DNA from: Lethocerus indicus
Taxonomy: Eukaryota; Arthropoda; Insecta; Hemiptera; Belostomatidae
Assembly: GCA_019843655.1 (NCBI GenBank)
Contig: JACDQD010000102.1
Coordinates: 5,713,501 to 5,777,500, forward strand
Direction: 5' to 3'
DNA: 64,000 nt
The notes beneath the pieces are model-generated. The model ran no database searches and was not told the DNA's origin. It worked only from the letters and a program-made list of their open reading frames with translations. This document shows positions 18,441 to 29,900 of this stretch, one piece after another. How positions within the stretch are numbered: position 1 is the stretch's first letter; each line of letters opens with the position of its first letter. The translations under genes were made by a program, and so were the position numbers.

Positions 18441-21400
18441 ATTAACACTGAAAAACGCTCACTTTACACACTCTTATCTAAATGCGTGCAATACAGTTCG
18501 GAGACAGGATGAAATTGAAATTCAAAAATTTGTAGTAATGAGGTAGATTTCATATATGCCATGTATATCGAAAGACTACATTAATCTATTTTTCGGTAAC
18601 TATCTACAAGTAGGTTAACCTCTGCTGGTCTTGGAAACTAACGTACAAAAAAATCGTAACATTTTTAACATATTAAATACGATTGATATTACGAACGCTA
18701 CGATGGGCCATTTTGCAAAGGTGGATAACAATCGCGCAATTCTGACAGGATCCTCTCAGTTTTCAGTTGCAAAATTTTATTTAAAATTATCACAAAAGTC
18801 GATGTCCCAACCATCAGAGTACTTCAACATTTCAGGTCTCCGGTAGATGACGATTAGAAAATGATAATAGTGTGTGTAATAGTGCCCTCTCGGCACATAA
18901 TGTACCCACAACATTATTCGGGGCATAATGGATGTATAATCCCCGTGGGATAATTGCGTGTATCATTGTAATTATCGAAGGCTTATTGGGGGTAGGGTGG
19001 GAGACGTTACCGGTAGCGTTCTCTCTGTAGTCAGAGCGGTAAGATTGGATAGGCATTGCGGGCAGATTCAGGGGACCGGGATTCCAATCAGGAAATTGAA
19101 GTGGGGCTTCTATCGGCCGAAGAGGCCCGCCTATTCCATTCTGGAATACCGGTGGAAACGTTCAACTCCCGGATTCATAACAAAGCCTATTTTATGCCTG
19201 CCACAAACTGTTACCGAAAGGTACACAGATATAATCAAATTTGTGTATCTTGTCACCAAAATATGTCCAAGTAATTTGGAAAGTGTATTTAGAGAATTTA
19301 CTCTGGGAATGCTAACATTCAAATCCGTGTTACACCGCATTAAGTTATAATAATTGAATATATGATGAATGTATAATACCTGCTGTATCATCACAGATAA
19401 ATCAATAGGGTTTTGTGTAAATTAGTACTTCTCAAATGTTAATTTGATTGCCTTGTAGCAATTATTTCCAATATGACATATGCGAATGTTACAAAAAGGC
19501 CAATTAATCGTGTTAACGCCTAATTTAAATCGCATTACTATCTAAATTATGATTAATGTGATTTTGTTCACATATATGACACGGAATAATAACCACCCGA
19601 GGTGATTTAATGTTTCAACTTACTTCAAGTTTGCGTTCACCCGTATTTTAAATATAAATTTCTTCTCTTTTCATTTTTGTTGAAATTCCGCTGTCGGCGG
19701 AATTTTTTCCTGACATCTGCCAGTCATTTGCAGCGACTCATTTAAGTGACGCGTGTGCAATTTTCGTTTATTTCTATATTTTTAAATGGAGGAGATTAAA
19801 CAAATTGGTTTCAAAGTAAATGGTGGCGGCCGCCCAATCTACCCGAGAGGCCGGTCATTACAGTTTACAGACAGAGTGCAGTTGCAATTAATTTAGACTA
19901 ATGAAAGGGCATTTCGGCAGGTCCTGTTCTTTGAAAGCTACTGTACGTTTCTAATTAATCTGCGGTTTCGTTGATCATCTTTACCAACGGTAGACCGTTT
20001 CGTTTTGTTCTGAACATATCGAAACATTTTGTTACAGGAATTTAACATTTCGTTAATGTACTATTGGAAATATAGCTGTCGCTCTTTAGAAACGTTTTGG
20101 CTTTCCTACCCTTGTGGAAATGGAAGTATTGTTATATCGAAAATGTGACCTATTTGGGCTGTAAATTGGTTGAAACATAAAACCGAAAATTGAATTTTGC
20201 TTGATGGAAGAATTACGAACTTCGCCTCACTGTTTTATATCTCGATGTCTAGAAACGGCAACTGCTACTTCTTCAATGAAATTTTCTTTTTCGTAGTGGG
20301 AAAGAACAAGTTATTTCTAGATCATAGCCGTCGAATAACTCATGTGACCTATTTGTACCAATGCCAAACATTTCGTGGGGCATATGGCATAGATATACGT
20401 TGAATATGCATTATTATTTTTATGGCTGTCCTGAACTTTGTATCCCATCAAAAGCTTTGGACTATTGTTGAATGATTTATGCGAATATTAGCGTTACCTA
20501 AATCCCAGTAGTTCGTCATTCTGTTACACCTACCGATATATTGCGTGTACTGGAGATTACTGTTGCTCTGCCTATTCACTAGGAGAAACGTGTCTGGAGG
20601 AGCCGGTTTAGCGTCCATGACGCGATCTTCGCCGACTTCTCATCCTGTATACATTTTCCATGTGGAGGGCTTATCGACAAGCTAATGTTGAACATACGAC
20701 CGACGGGTGCATGGTCGAAACGGACAATGTCCCTGTGTTTGTTGGGCGAACAAAGGGGACACGTGTCGAGCTAATGGTGGCCGAACTACAGGACAAGCCT
20801 GTTTGTCGGCCAGAATTAAATTTGTACAAACTTGTAGATTTGTACACTAACCGGAGTCCACGAAACGAATTTTAATTCATAACAATTTGATGTCAAATAT
20901 ATATACCGATAGGCTTAACTGAGGTCTGTTCGTTGCCTTCTACTCTTTCCCGATATAGAGTAGCAATAGGTACCGCTATCAATACCATTCAACGTAGGTG
21001 TATATTACTACCTATAACCTATTCAATATTTTCTGAAGAAACAAACAAAAAGCAGCGGCTTATCCTATATAAAATGACAATAAATTCAGGAAGGACCGTT
21101 CTAAATGTGTGACATATTCCAAAATATAAAAACCTAAGTTACTAGTACATCGATTAATCGTCTGGTTATAATACGCTGTTACCATACTAGGGGTACCTTT
21201 ACTACTATATACTATATACCTTTAATATATAGTATATACATACTATATACCTTTAATATATAGCCAAGCTGAGTGACTTAGTTGGAACGTGAGCGTTGAG
21301 AATGACAATCCGCGTGGCAAATGACCGTATCGCCGTTTCAGTGGGAGCAGTTACGGTTGGATGTGACCGGGAGCGTGGCGGCCAAATCGGTTCCAAGACT

Positions 21401-23170
21401 CTTTTAAACAGCTTGAAAGCGGCGCCGAGTCGGGGCCGGCGGGAACCCATTCAATAGCCGTCAGGAATTTCAACCGATCCCGCCTTATCGGGCCGATTGT
21501 ACGCTTTGCCGATGCCCCTTTTAAAGGTCGAATTCTGGGGGCGATTCAGAGATAAACCCTTTCTCGGTAAATACAGGGGCTGAATTTCTTGGGTTGGGGT
21601 GCATTCATCGCCTCCAGTACAACAGTCACTAATGGCCCCACCCTGACTTCATTAGTTGAGAGGGTTCGATCAATTTAATGGAAGCAGGCAAAACCCGCGC
21701 AACCGTTTTCCTAAGCGTAATCACCTCAATTTCAACTGTAAATTCTAGGAACTCTGCACTCTAAGCACGGGCGATTTTATGCGCGAAGGATTTTAAAACA
21801 ACCGCGGTCAAGTGCCTTTTCGTTAATAATTATATCAATTTAAATTTTTGACATATTCCCGACTGATATGCAGGAGAAAGAACTCGTCATCGCACCGTAG
21901 TTTGAAAACTCGTGATTCGTGATAGGGCTCAAGACAAGGTAAACTGTTACAATGACGAACTGGAAACAACACAGAAAAACTAACGTACAATTTTTGCATA
22001 GCACTGTGTAAAAATGCTCGAGTAACTTGCAGTTGGCTCTTCGATTCACATCCATATCGTTCAGAGTTAGATAGAATAGAGGAGAAATATTATTCTCACG
22101 AAACATTTGCCAAAAAAGAATGAAAATTGAACGCATTTTACGTTTTAGATGAATGGAACACATAAATTTGGTTTACGTCGCTTAATTGTTTTTCCTCCGG
22201 ACCCTTTAAAATATTCAAGTAGTGAGAATGCTCTCCGTTGTTCTAGGTCACGGTAGTAGAACTAATCAACCGTAGTTGTAGTTGTAGTGGCAGTAAATAA
22301 GGAATATCATTTCCCTGAAAAGCAGGACCCCATGATTAAGTGTACATTATTGAACAGATGGGACTTGCGGTATCACGTTTGTTTGAACGAAGTTCGCACA
22401 CGCTCGAGGCACAACAGATTGAACTTGAATGAAAAATTTTACGATTTAAATCGTAAATCGTATCGGTACTCTAATGAAATAACTATGAGGGGTGGTTTTA
22501 CTATGAATTCTCTCCCCTCTTCCCCCCCCCCCCCCCCCACAAGCCACCGATCGCACATAACCCGTTCTGTTTCGAGGATGAATCAATTATGTTTGGCTGA
22601 GTGGGCCTGTCACTGGTGCCGGGGGCGAGTTAAATGGCGGCGACGCCTGGGAGGCCCCTTTCCGGCCCACTGACACGGAAAAGATCCTAACCCATCAGTG
22701 AAACCTGGTTTTGATTGCCGCAATCAATTTCCAATTGAAAATTCGATAAAGCTCGTTTGCATAATCGCTGTATCATGGCTGTGGTGAGGGGGGCAAAGCC
22801 GTCTTCATTTAAATGAGCCGCGGAAAAAGTAATTTCACTGCCGTGGAAATTTAGGTGGCGGGTTCGATTTTTCGGCCCCTCCCCCTCCACCCGGCAGGGA
22901 TCAACTTAGCTTTCGCATATTCATTCAACCATTTCCATTAAGATGCTACATCCTGGACCCGAATATCCATTTTTGTTTCTGACCATTACATAGTCATTAC
23001 AGGTTGTTAGAAAATCATTTTTTGGGAGTCGTTTATTCCCGTCGTAAAGCCAGCGGAATATGGTCTTGACAGGAAGCTGTGCTCCAAGAAAGATAAACTT
23101 ATATTGAAAATTAGTACTCTTACGTCATGTGTAGGCCCGTCGTTAATCGTTTATTTTAACTAAATTATTA
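18441..23170. other. Putative intron DNA with small repeats
   Basis: No gene was recognised. Content seen: hairpin AAATTCCGC-TGTCG-GCGGAATTT at 19683-19705; two exact copies of a 23-bp unit starting TACTATATACCTTT at 21210-21232 and 21241-21263; a CpG-rich islet at about 21270-21560; a 17-base C run at 22522-22538 leading into a GC-richer islet up to about 22900. Frames at 18958-19350 and 22287-22673 do not resemble a known family. Confidence 0.45.
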
Positions 23171-23172
23171 TA

Positions 23173-23385
23173 TTGGGTCGGCAACTAAGTCATTGCGGGT
23201 TTCGTCGCTAGTAGGAGACGGCGTTATTTGTATTTTTACTCGTGTTTACATCTTCAAACCTATAGAGTATTCTGAAATGTTTATTACATGCCAAATATTC
23301 GTCGTGCGTACCAAAAAATGCACGATATAAGGGTGCATACACCCAAAGATGAGAAGAATCCGCAATTATTTAGTTCCCAACCCAA
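23173..23385 (+). mobile_element. Mariner-derived MITE, 213 bp
   Basis: Both ends begin TTGGGT and are inverted copies over about 30 bp: TTGGGTCGGCAACTAAGT on the left, TTGGGTTGGGAACTAAAT on the right read in reverse, each followed by ATTGCGG. It is flanked by TA on both sides (23171-23172 and 23386-23387), the mariner/Tc1 target duplication. The 213-bp interior has no transposase frame. The stretch after the left end (to TTTACATCTT, about 23253) also matches the interior of the mariner derivative at 53638-54010. That makes the two members of one family and fixes the left end here as the 5' end. It could move only in trans. Confidence 0.85.
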
Positions 23386-24040
23386 TATTATCGCACATTT
23401 CCCATTAGGCAACAATCGTAGAGTCCCTATACGCTCCAAATATACGTGACACACTAAAATTTAGTAGATTCCCTACAACTGAATTAAAATAAATAATTCT
23501 TTACAGCAGTCAGATCGAAGAACGAACGTGATCCGTCCTTGAGTGCGGTTTTATTGAGGGCGGACTGTATGAAAAATGTAGCGTTCTCCGTAAGTTGATT
23601 AGTACCAGCCCTTCGAGGCTTTGATCACTAGTACGGGATAGATACTGTAATGAATTACTGATATACATACGATGGGCCAAAAGGGATTAATATTCGTATG
23701 AAAGGGCATTGTGAGAGGTATTCAATATGAGCCGGAGTTGAAGTTACGCTCCGCCTCGAACAGCTTTCTCGACATTTTTAGATCTGAAAATTCGGTTTTT
23801 ACTCGAAACAGTCGACATAGTACTGTTCAGCGGAAGGACTGTGAATTCGGCCTCCCTTCATTGAGGCGACGGGGGCCGCGGGTCCGTGCATTGTTTGAAT
23901 TCTTCAGGGTGAGATTTCATCGCGCCCCTTTTCCCAGAGGTGCCGTCGTAAAGCTGTGTCATAATAGCGTGAAAACTCACATCCAGAGCCTTCCTCCGCG
24001 AACGGAGAAAAACTTATTCCGTAAATAATTTCGTAGATAA
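23386..24040. other. Putative intron DNA, nothing recognised
   Basis: Unique sequence between the mariner MITE and the SINE-like head. The 105-codon frame at 23711-24028 shows no recognisable domain, signal or splice context and is treated as chance. Confidence 0.45.
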
Positions 24041-24125
24041 AGCCGGGGTAGTCGAGTGGGACAAATTCCGACAAGTCCGACTATAGGTCCAAGATACCCC
24101 ACTACAAACTCAAACAATACAAACT
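24041..24125 (+). mobile_element. tRNA-like SINE head
   Basis: GCCGGGGTAGTCGAGTGG matches the first part of a tRNA (acceptor strand, then an A-box region of Leu/Ser type). About 27 bases on, GGTCCAAGATACCCC looks like a decayed B box (GGTTCAAGTCCCC). An A-rich stretch (ACTACAAACTC...AATACAAAC) follows, as in SINE bodies. The T-arm and 3' acceptor do not pair properly, so it is not a working tRNA gene. It is interpreted as an old tRNA-derived SINE; the 3' limit is uncertain. Confidence 0.45.
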
Positions 24126-25198
24126 ACAAAAGTTGAACTGTTCTTGTTGGATGATTACAATATTGTTCAACAATTTAAACTCTAGCGCAATATTTTTGAT
24201 TTCTACTCTATTCAAAGTTTTGTTCCGGATAATATGAGATCTTTGGAGAATTTGTAAGTGAAGTCCAACCACGTTCAGACTCGTTTATTAAAATTATTAT
24301 AATAAAGATTTTTGTTTATTATTACTAGTATTATAATTATAATATTTAATCGTAATACAATGACGGTATTCAAATATGCCTACTATGCCTTTCTCAACTA
24401 CATTGACGCCTATTATTTATACTACTAAGTAATTTTTCGAATTTAATTCACTCCTACTTGCATGGCAATTTAAGCATATCGTTAGTTATGGGAATTGTGT
24501 TTTACTTTTTTTCACTGAAATAATTTGGCATGCATGCAACTATTACTGTTGTTCATTTGAATAACTTTTTCGTTCGAGTAGTGTTTTGGGAAATGAACGG
24601 TTGGCGTGGGTTAGACAATATCGGTCCACACACAGGGGAGTGATTCTCAGTATTTTCCGGAAATTCGGTATTTACAGGGGATATTGAATAGGGGAACCGA
24701 ATTATAGTGGAGTCAAACAAATATTTCGGAATTGAAACTCACAGTTAGGTTTATTTTAGCTAGTTTGTTCCTGACGGAGGCCAGAAAAAACGGCCCCGTC
24801 CCCAAATGCCTATTCATTGCTTTCAATCCTCTTTGGCAATAATGAACTATTACTAGCAATAATAATTATTACTATTTTAGTATTAATAGTAATCGATAAA
24901 TATGTAGTAAATCATCATAATATTACCGCATACTTATAGACCATCATTCTTATAAACTTTTATCTCCACTCGATGACTTGGTTTTGTGTTAAACTTCACC
25001 GGACCTATGGACTTATCTTTAGAGTACTGTGGTACTAATCTATCAGTTGCTACTGAATATGGCGAAAAGTCGAAACCGGTCTAACCTAACAAGAAATCAC
25101 GTGTGGGGACAAAATGTTGGACAAATGGACAGAATGTTTAATATTAATGATGTATCACTGACTAACTTCCTGTAGGTGTAATACTGTAGGAAGTCCCG

Positions 25199-25350
25199 CG
25201 GTTAGCAGGGGTTGTTCAGGGATTTGTTCTGTGTCGCGGAAACCTTCCCTCGTTTAATATTAATGATATTTGTCTCGCATGGATGCGCAGGATGACCTTT
25301 TAAACAATACAGCCTTGTGTAAATGTCCGGATAATATATTGTATCACTTC
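25199..25350 (+). pseudogene. Decayed non-LTR retrotransposon RT relic
   Basis: From 25202 the frame reads RLAGVVQGFVL and, 13 residues after VL begins to diverge, FNINDI. This lines up with the RT signature GVPQGSVL...(Y/F)INDI of LINE polymerases. In a shifted frame from 25288, QDDLLNNTALC follows, matching the position of the catalytic (F/Y)ADD box. The distance between INDI and DD is shorter than usual, so a deletion and a frameshift are implied. Outside this core I could not follow the ORF. A caveat is that a 16-bp string (25136-25151 and 25252-25267) covers the FNIND codons twice, which weakens the case. No activity is possible. Confidence 0.4.
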
Positions 25351-25851
25351 CCTAATTTTATTTCCTAAAATCAAAATGGGTCGGTGGTGAGCGAGTAATT
25401 AATTATACGGCTTAGGAAGGGAAGGGCTTTAGCGGTATCAGGACGGTACGGAAGACTGTAAACCTAGCAGTAATACTTCCTGTACTCTAAGTTATGCAAT
25501 CAGAGTCGGTAAGCAGCTCGCTACAGACCGGTTGCGCCGTTTTAATCTCCGGGGAAGTTCTAAGGGACGGGCGGAGTATGAAAATTCGACACCGAATGAA
25601 TTCTGGGTGAGAAACTAGAGAGGTATGAAATTTGTGAAGCTGGTTCAGCGTACTGAAATAGGTTCGAGTTGTTAGTTGATTAGGTTTCTCGAGTATACGT
25701 TAGATATGTCCCCTCGTAACAACTCTTCGTTCCGGCCGAATCAACACGTTCTATATTTCGAGGATTCAGGGATTGGAATAGTTAGACAGTTATCGTATAC
25801 TATTATAAGAAAAAATAAAGAAAAAAGATATTAATTTACTTTCATTTTCAG

Positions 25852-25973
25852 ATGAGTGGTGAAGAAAGGAAAGACACGGGCGCCTCGGCGCTCACCATCG
25901 ACCGGGCCGCCTTCCTACTGCTCAGGGTTAAACGGGTCTTCCGCAAGAGGAAACAAGCAAGAAAAGACAAAAC
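25852..25973 (+). CDS. Coding exon of an unrecognised gene (N-terminal exon candidate)
   Basis: The exon follows a strong acceptor (TTTACTTTCATTTTCAG) and ends at donor AC|GTAAGT. It is GC-rich and codon-like beside AT-rich flanks. It encodes 40 residues plus two bases, so the donor leaves phase 2; the 41st residue is Thr whatever base follows (ACN). The ATG is the first codon after the acceptor, so it may be the start codon with an upstream non-coding exon (candidate at 12247-12448) or an internal Met read in phase 0. Residues 1-13 are charged and small (MSGEERKDTGASA). Residues 14-24 are hydrophobic. Residues 25-40 are strongly basic (RVKRVFRKRKQARKDK), resembling a nuclear-localisation or membrane/calmodulin-binding amphipathic segment. 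I do not recognise the family. Downstream exons are not visible in the next 38 kb, which implies very long introns. A piggyBac element begins 224 bp after the donor. Confidence 0.7.
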
Positions 25974-26214
25974 GTAAGTGCGGACTATTCTTTTCTTATT
26001 AGTTGGGGAACGCGGTACAAGTTTTCTGAATAGTTTTAACAGTCGTTGAATTCACACATTTACAAATTACAAGGAAAAATCATCAAATAGAACAAGGTTC
26101 TAAATTAAGTTTCCGTTTGAATCGTCCACTGACAATAAATATTGTATCAGCTCGGGGAATCAGTTGGTACATTGTACCGACTGCACAGGCGAGGTATTTA
26201 ACCCCTTGACATAC

Positions 26215-26237
26215 AATGACGTCTCTGAGACGTCATT
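26215..26237. repeat. Subterminal palindrome in piggyBac
   Basis: AATGACGTCTC and GAGACGTCATT are perfect 11-bp arms around one T. They start 13 bases inside the left end. Subterminal repeats are common transposase-binding or structural sites in piggyBac elements. The arms also contain TGACGTC, a CRE/ATF-like core. Confidence 0.7.
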
Positions 26238-26275
26238 CATTTCATGTATGAAAAACAAAAAAACCTTAAATAGAC

Positions 26276-26804
26276 GTGTATTGGTCGAAACGGAAAATAA
26301 TAGAAACACCCGTATTTTCGCAAGTTATGCCTCGTAAACGTTTTTTGGCCATATCGCGCTATCTTCATTTCGTGGACAATAGCGCGGTTTCCGCAGAAGA
26401 CAGAATAAGAAAGGTTCGACCTGTGGTGGATTTCTTGAATGCCAGGTTCCAAGAGTTATACACCCCGGAAGAAAATATCGTCATAGACGAATCCCTCGTG
26501 AAACTCAGAGGGCGACTAAATTACATCCGAACGAATGAGATTTGGAATCAAATTTTATAAATTATGCGAATCCAATTCTGGGTATTGCTATCGATTTAGA
26601 ATATATAAACAGGACAAAAAGCAACATCCTGCAAAAAGATTCCGTGTGTGTATGAAACACAATATAAAAAGTGAAACGACTTGGCAATGTAAAACATGCC
26701 TCATTCCACTACATAGTCCTGAATGCTTTGAACAGTATAACACGTTACAGAACTATGAAATTATTATTCTACGGTATTATTCGATTAATTATCAACCTTA
26801 TTGA
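26276..26804 (+). pseudogene. piggyBac transposase fragment, frameshifted and deleted
   Basis: Frame one (26276-26560) matches piggyBac transposases from YWS...TP.FS.VM through RFL...RYLHFVDN and VRPVVDFLN to IVIDESLVKLRGR. The Asp in VIDES (26486-26488) is the first of the three catalytic Asp residues. The match continues at RFGIKFYKLCESNSGY in the frame of 26535-26804, so a frameshift lies near 26530-26545. After RIYKQDK the reading jumps to the C-terminal Cys/His tail (CRVC-like VCMKH, CKTCLIPLHSPECFEQYNT). The segment holding the second and third catalytic Asp residues is missing, as is the N-terminus (a GTG, not ATG, opens the frame). It cannot make active transposase. Confidence 0.93.
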
Positions 26805-26923
26805 ATGCTATAAAGCGATATAAATTTCAAAATAAAACGCCCTGTTTCTGAGCTTGTATATGAGTCTTCCCGACTGAGCCAAATTAAATGGTTTCCTATT
26901 TTATTTGTACGTCAAGGGGTTAA

Positions 26924-29900
26924 TAGTGAAGGTTAAAGTTTCACGCGCAATTAGAAATGCTGACAGTCGGCTGACCGTTCAATTCATCTGGATTGTAAGA
27001 CTGTGTGCCGGTGTTTGTGTTGAGGTAGGGCCGGTGATCGATAGGTTGACTTGACTCGTGGGCCCGGACTATGCGACCGTGTTAACATGATTGGGTCAAA
27101 CCCCCGAACCGGCCACCAGCTCACACACTACTCTCTGCACTCTAACGGCCCTACAATAACAGCCGCATCACTAGTCCAATATCTCTCCATCCAACAGAGA
27201 ACCTACGAATACGTTTATTTATTAATATTGTACCTGTATATAAAAAAATTTAAATGCTGTCTCCGAAAGAAAACCGCAATCTTTAAAAGTATTACTGCGT
27301 GGCTGAATCTGAATATTCCAATTCCCGTTTTTAATATATAATTTAGTTTTAATATAATCGGCGAATTTTTCGAATGGGTGCAGCGTTGTAAAAAAAATGT
27401 CGGTAGCAATTGTGGGGGCGCACGAATGTTTCTGTCAGTCTCCGCGTTTTGACGAAAATGTTTTTTCAAGCTTTAAATTCGTACACTTGTGTTATACCGC
27501 GAAGAGTATTCAGAGCACTGCAGCAGCTTCAAAACATTTAGCGCGTTCTAAGCGCCATTATGCGTGTATATAGGCCGGTATTATTTGCTGGCTGATTAAT
27601 TTTTTCCGGAATTGTCGTTTTACCGCTCGTTCGGAATTATCACTGTCGCCGATGTGTGAACTTCACACCCGCATCATGGAACGAAGAGTTTGTCCAAAAC
27701 ACTTCCGCCATCGTTCCTTTTTTTGTAGCCTTCCGTCTCCCTCTCTTCAAAGGTTTGATTGCGATCAAAATCCAGACAGTTTCGGTGGCATCGTTAGGGC
27801 GGAATCCAATTCGTTTGAAGTTCCGTCCACTTAGTCCTTGTCTTTTGACATTGCTCCGTCTGGTTTCTAATTATTCGATCCATCGATTTCTTTTGTCTCC
27901 ACGCAGAAGATTCCACGAAGAATCCAGAAACATTTCAATTTTACTCACTGGAATTATACGGATATTTAATCAGTGAAACATTGCGATAACTTTAATTTAA
28001 TGTTGTGAAATATATCCGGGTGTGTGGAGATTTAAGTAATTACAAATTTGATCAACATATACGTCTGTAGAAATGAGGGAAAAACGTTTACTAATATTCT
28101 CTTATCATATTTGTCCTATAAAATCGGTAATTCGGTTGACGATAATGACAACTCGAGGTCTGTGTTTATATATAAAATCAAATTAACGCCTTTCAGCTCT
28201 AATGGTTTCAGCATGCAAATTAACGCGGCTTCCCCTGACAGCAAAATTACTGCTCGCTCTTATTCAGACCCATCAATGAGAATACAGAATTATTGTCCGT
28301 TTATACCGTTGATGCAGGTTGCTATTTTATGCGATTAATTAATAGTTTATATTATGGCGAATTTAATTGGCGGTGTCACGGTTTCAACAGTAAAGAGTAT
28401 TTTGTCATTTCCAAGGTATGAATTACAATACAATCTCATTAGACTGGTGATTTACAGCGCTATTTAATTATTTCTATTCGCGGCTATTGCTGCCAATAAT
28501 TGGCCTGTTTTTAATCATAGCGAGTATGTTATAAAATGTTTCAAGTCCATATTTTTTATGTTAACTGAAATGTTCATTTAATGAATTCAGATCAATTGCA
28601 CCGTATTCCAGTTGAAAGATTTCTTCTCCCATGAGGTGTTACTGGCCAATTATTTGACAGATTATTCGGCCAAAATTGGTATATTCGTGTCATTCAGTCG
28701 TCGTTTCACTTATACTCAGATTGAATTAATGTGATAACAGCGACACCAATTCATCGTATGATATACCACGTAGACAATGATAAAGCGATGATAGCGCAGT
28801 TTAAAGGTTGCAATAATATAGTGTGTTTTTCTTCCGGATTGAAGGAAATGACGGCCATAAAATCCATAGTAGGGACTTATTTATTCCTGGAAAAGGGTAG
28901 CTGTTTGACCTAAATTTTGTTTACCATGGTGGAGGGCGTATTGGCCGAAGTCCAGTCTTCTTTGCAAACATGTTTGTACTGTTAAGGACACTCGGGCAGT
29001 CAATGTTCCGCCCGACTGCATAAAGGTGGATTCGGCCGTGAATTTATTTCCTATTTATTTTCGATTTAAATCTATTCATGGGACGTCGCCGCCCGTCCAT
29101 CTGTAAATACGGAGTGTGTTCTTTTTGTTTTGTTTTTTTTGCCGAACGTTTTTCAACCTCCGTCGGTACCCTACAACATATTGGGTGGGACTGCCGTGTT
29201 GTACTAACGTCGGCTGGAATTCGGGGGAACGCAGATTTACTTCAGGCGACCTGTTCAAAGCGAAATCCTTTGTTGAAAGCTGACTCTGCGTTCGTTTCCC
29301 GAAGAGAACACCTCTCTGTAGGAGCCCTCTTAGAAACTGAAATTCCCGAGTAACTGCCTAGCACTGAAAAGCGATGGTTCTTTCTGCGTGGTTCTGATTG
29401 CATTGATTCATGTAATCGTTTGAATATAATATTTTGAACACTAGTTTGACTAGAGTTAAAGTTGAATTAGAGTGTTCTTGCTTGGTGCCAACTCGTTAAA
29501 GTCATGGCTTTATTATATATATATATATTTAAATATATGAGTTACCAACTGTACCGTTCTTATTCTCGTCAATACCATATCTTCCATCGCCGAGACGTTT
29601 TTTAAATTATATATAAAGTTTTTAATTTGACGTTTACATGGTAGTAGTACCATTGAATACCAAATTAACATTGCTTAAGTATTAATATACTCGCCTCCCC
29701 TGTAAGATATAAACTACCCCGCGTTGATCTTAGTGTACCAATAGGAAATAAAAGACACGTATAATAAAAAAGTATATAAATTAGAAGATATTGATTAAGC
29801 CCGGCTAAGTTTATGTAAAGATGGGTTTAGTAGCAGGCCGAGGGGATAAACAGAGACGCGAAAATACAGGGAATTAGCGAATGGGCGGGGGAATTTGGCC

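Larger units (their letters stand above)
26202..26919 (+). mobile_element. Internally deleted piggyBac element
   Basis: The ends CCCCTTGACATACAA and, inverted, CCCCTTGACGTACAA are 15-bp terminal repeats with one mismatch. Each is flanked directly by TTAA (26198-26201 and 26920-26923), the piggyBac target duplication. At 718 bp it is far shorter than an autonomous copy (roughly 2-3 kb). It retains a piece of transposase N-terminal and catalytic-domain sequence and the C-terminal Cys/His-rich tail, joined by deletion. A subterminal palindrome lies at 26215-26237. Both TTAA sites and ends look intact, so it could in principle be moved in trans. Confidence 0.93.

Noticed and set aside
19683..19705. 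GC hairpin followed by a T run, like a bacterial terminator
   Set aside because: The window is eukaryotic and no gene ends here; a 9-bp arm hairpin is expected occasionally by chance.
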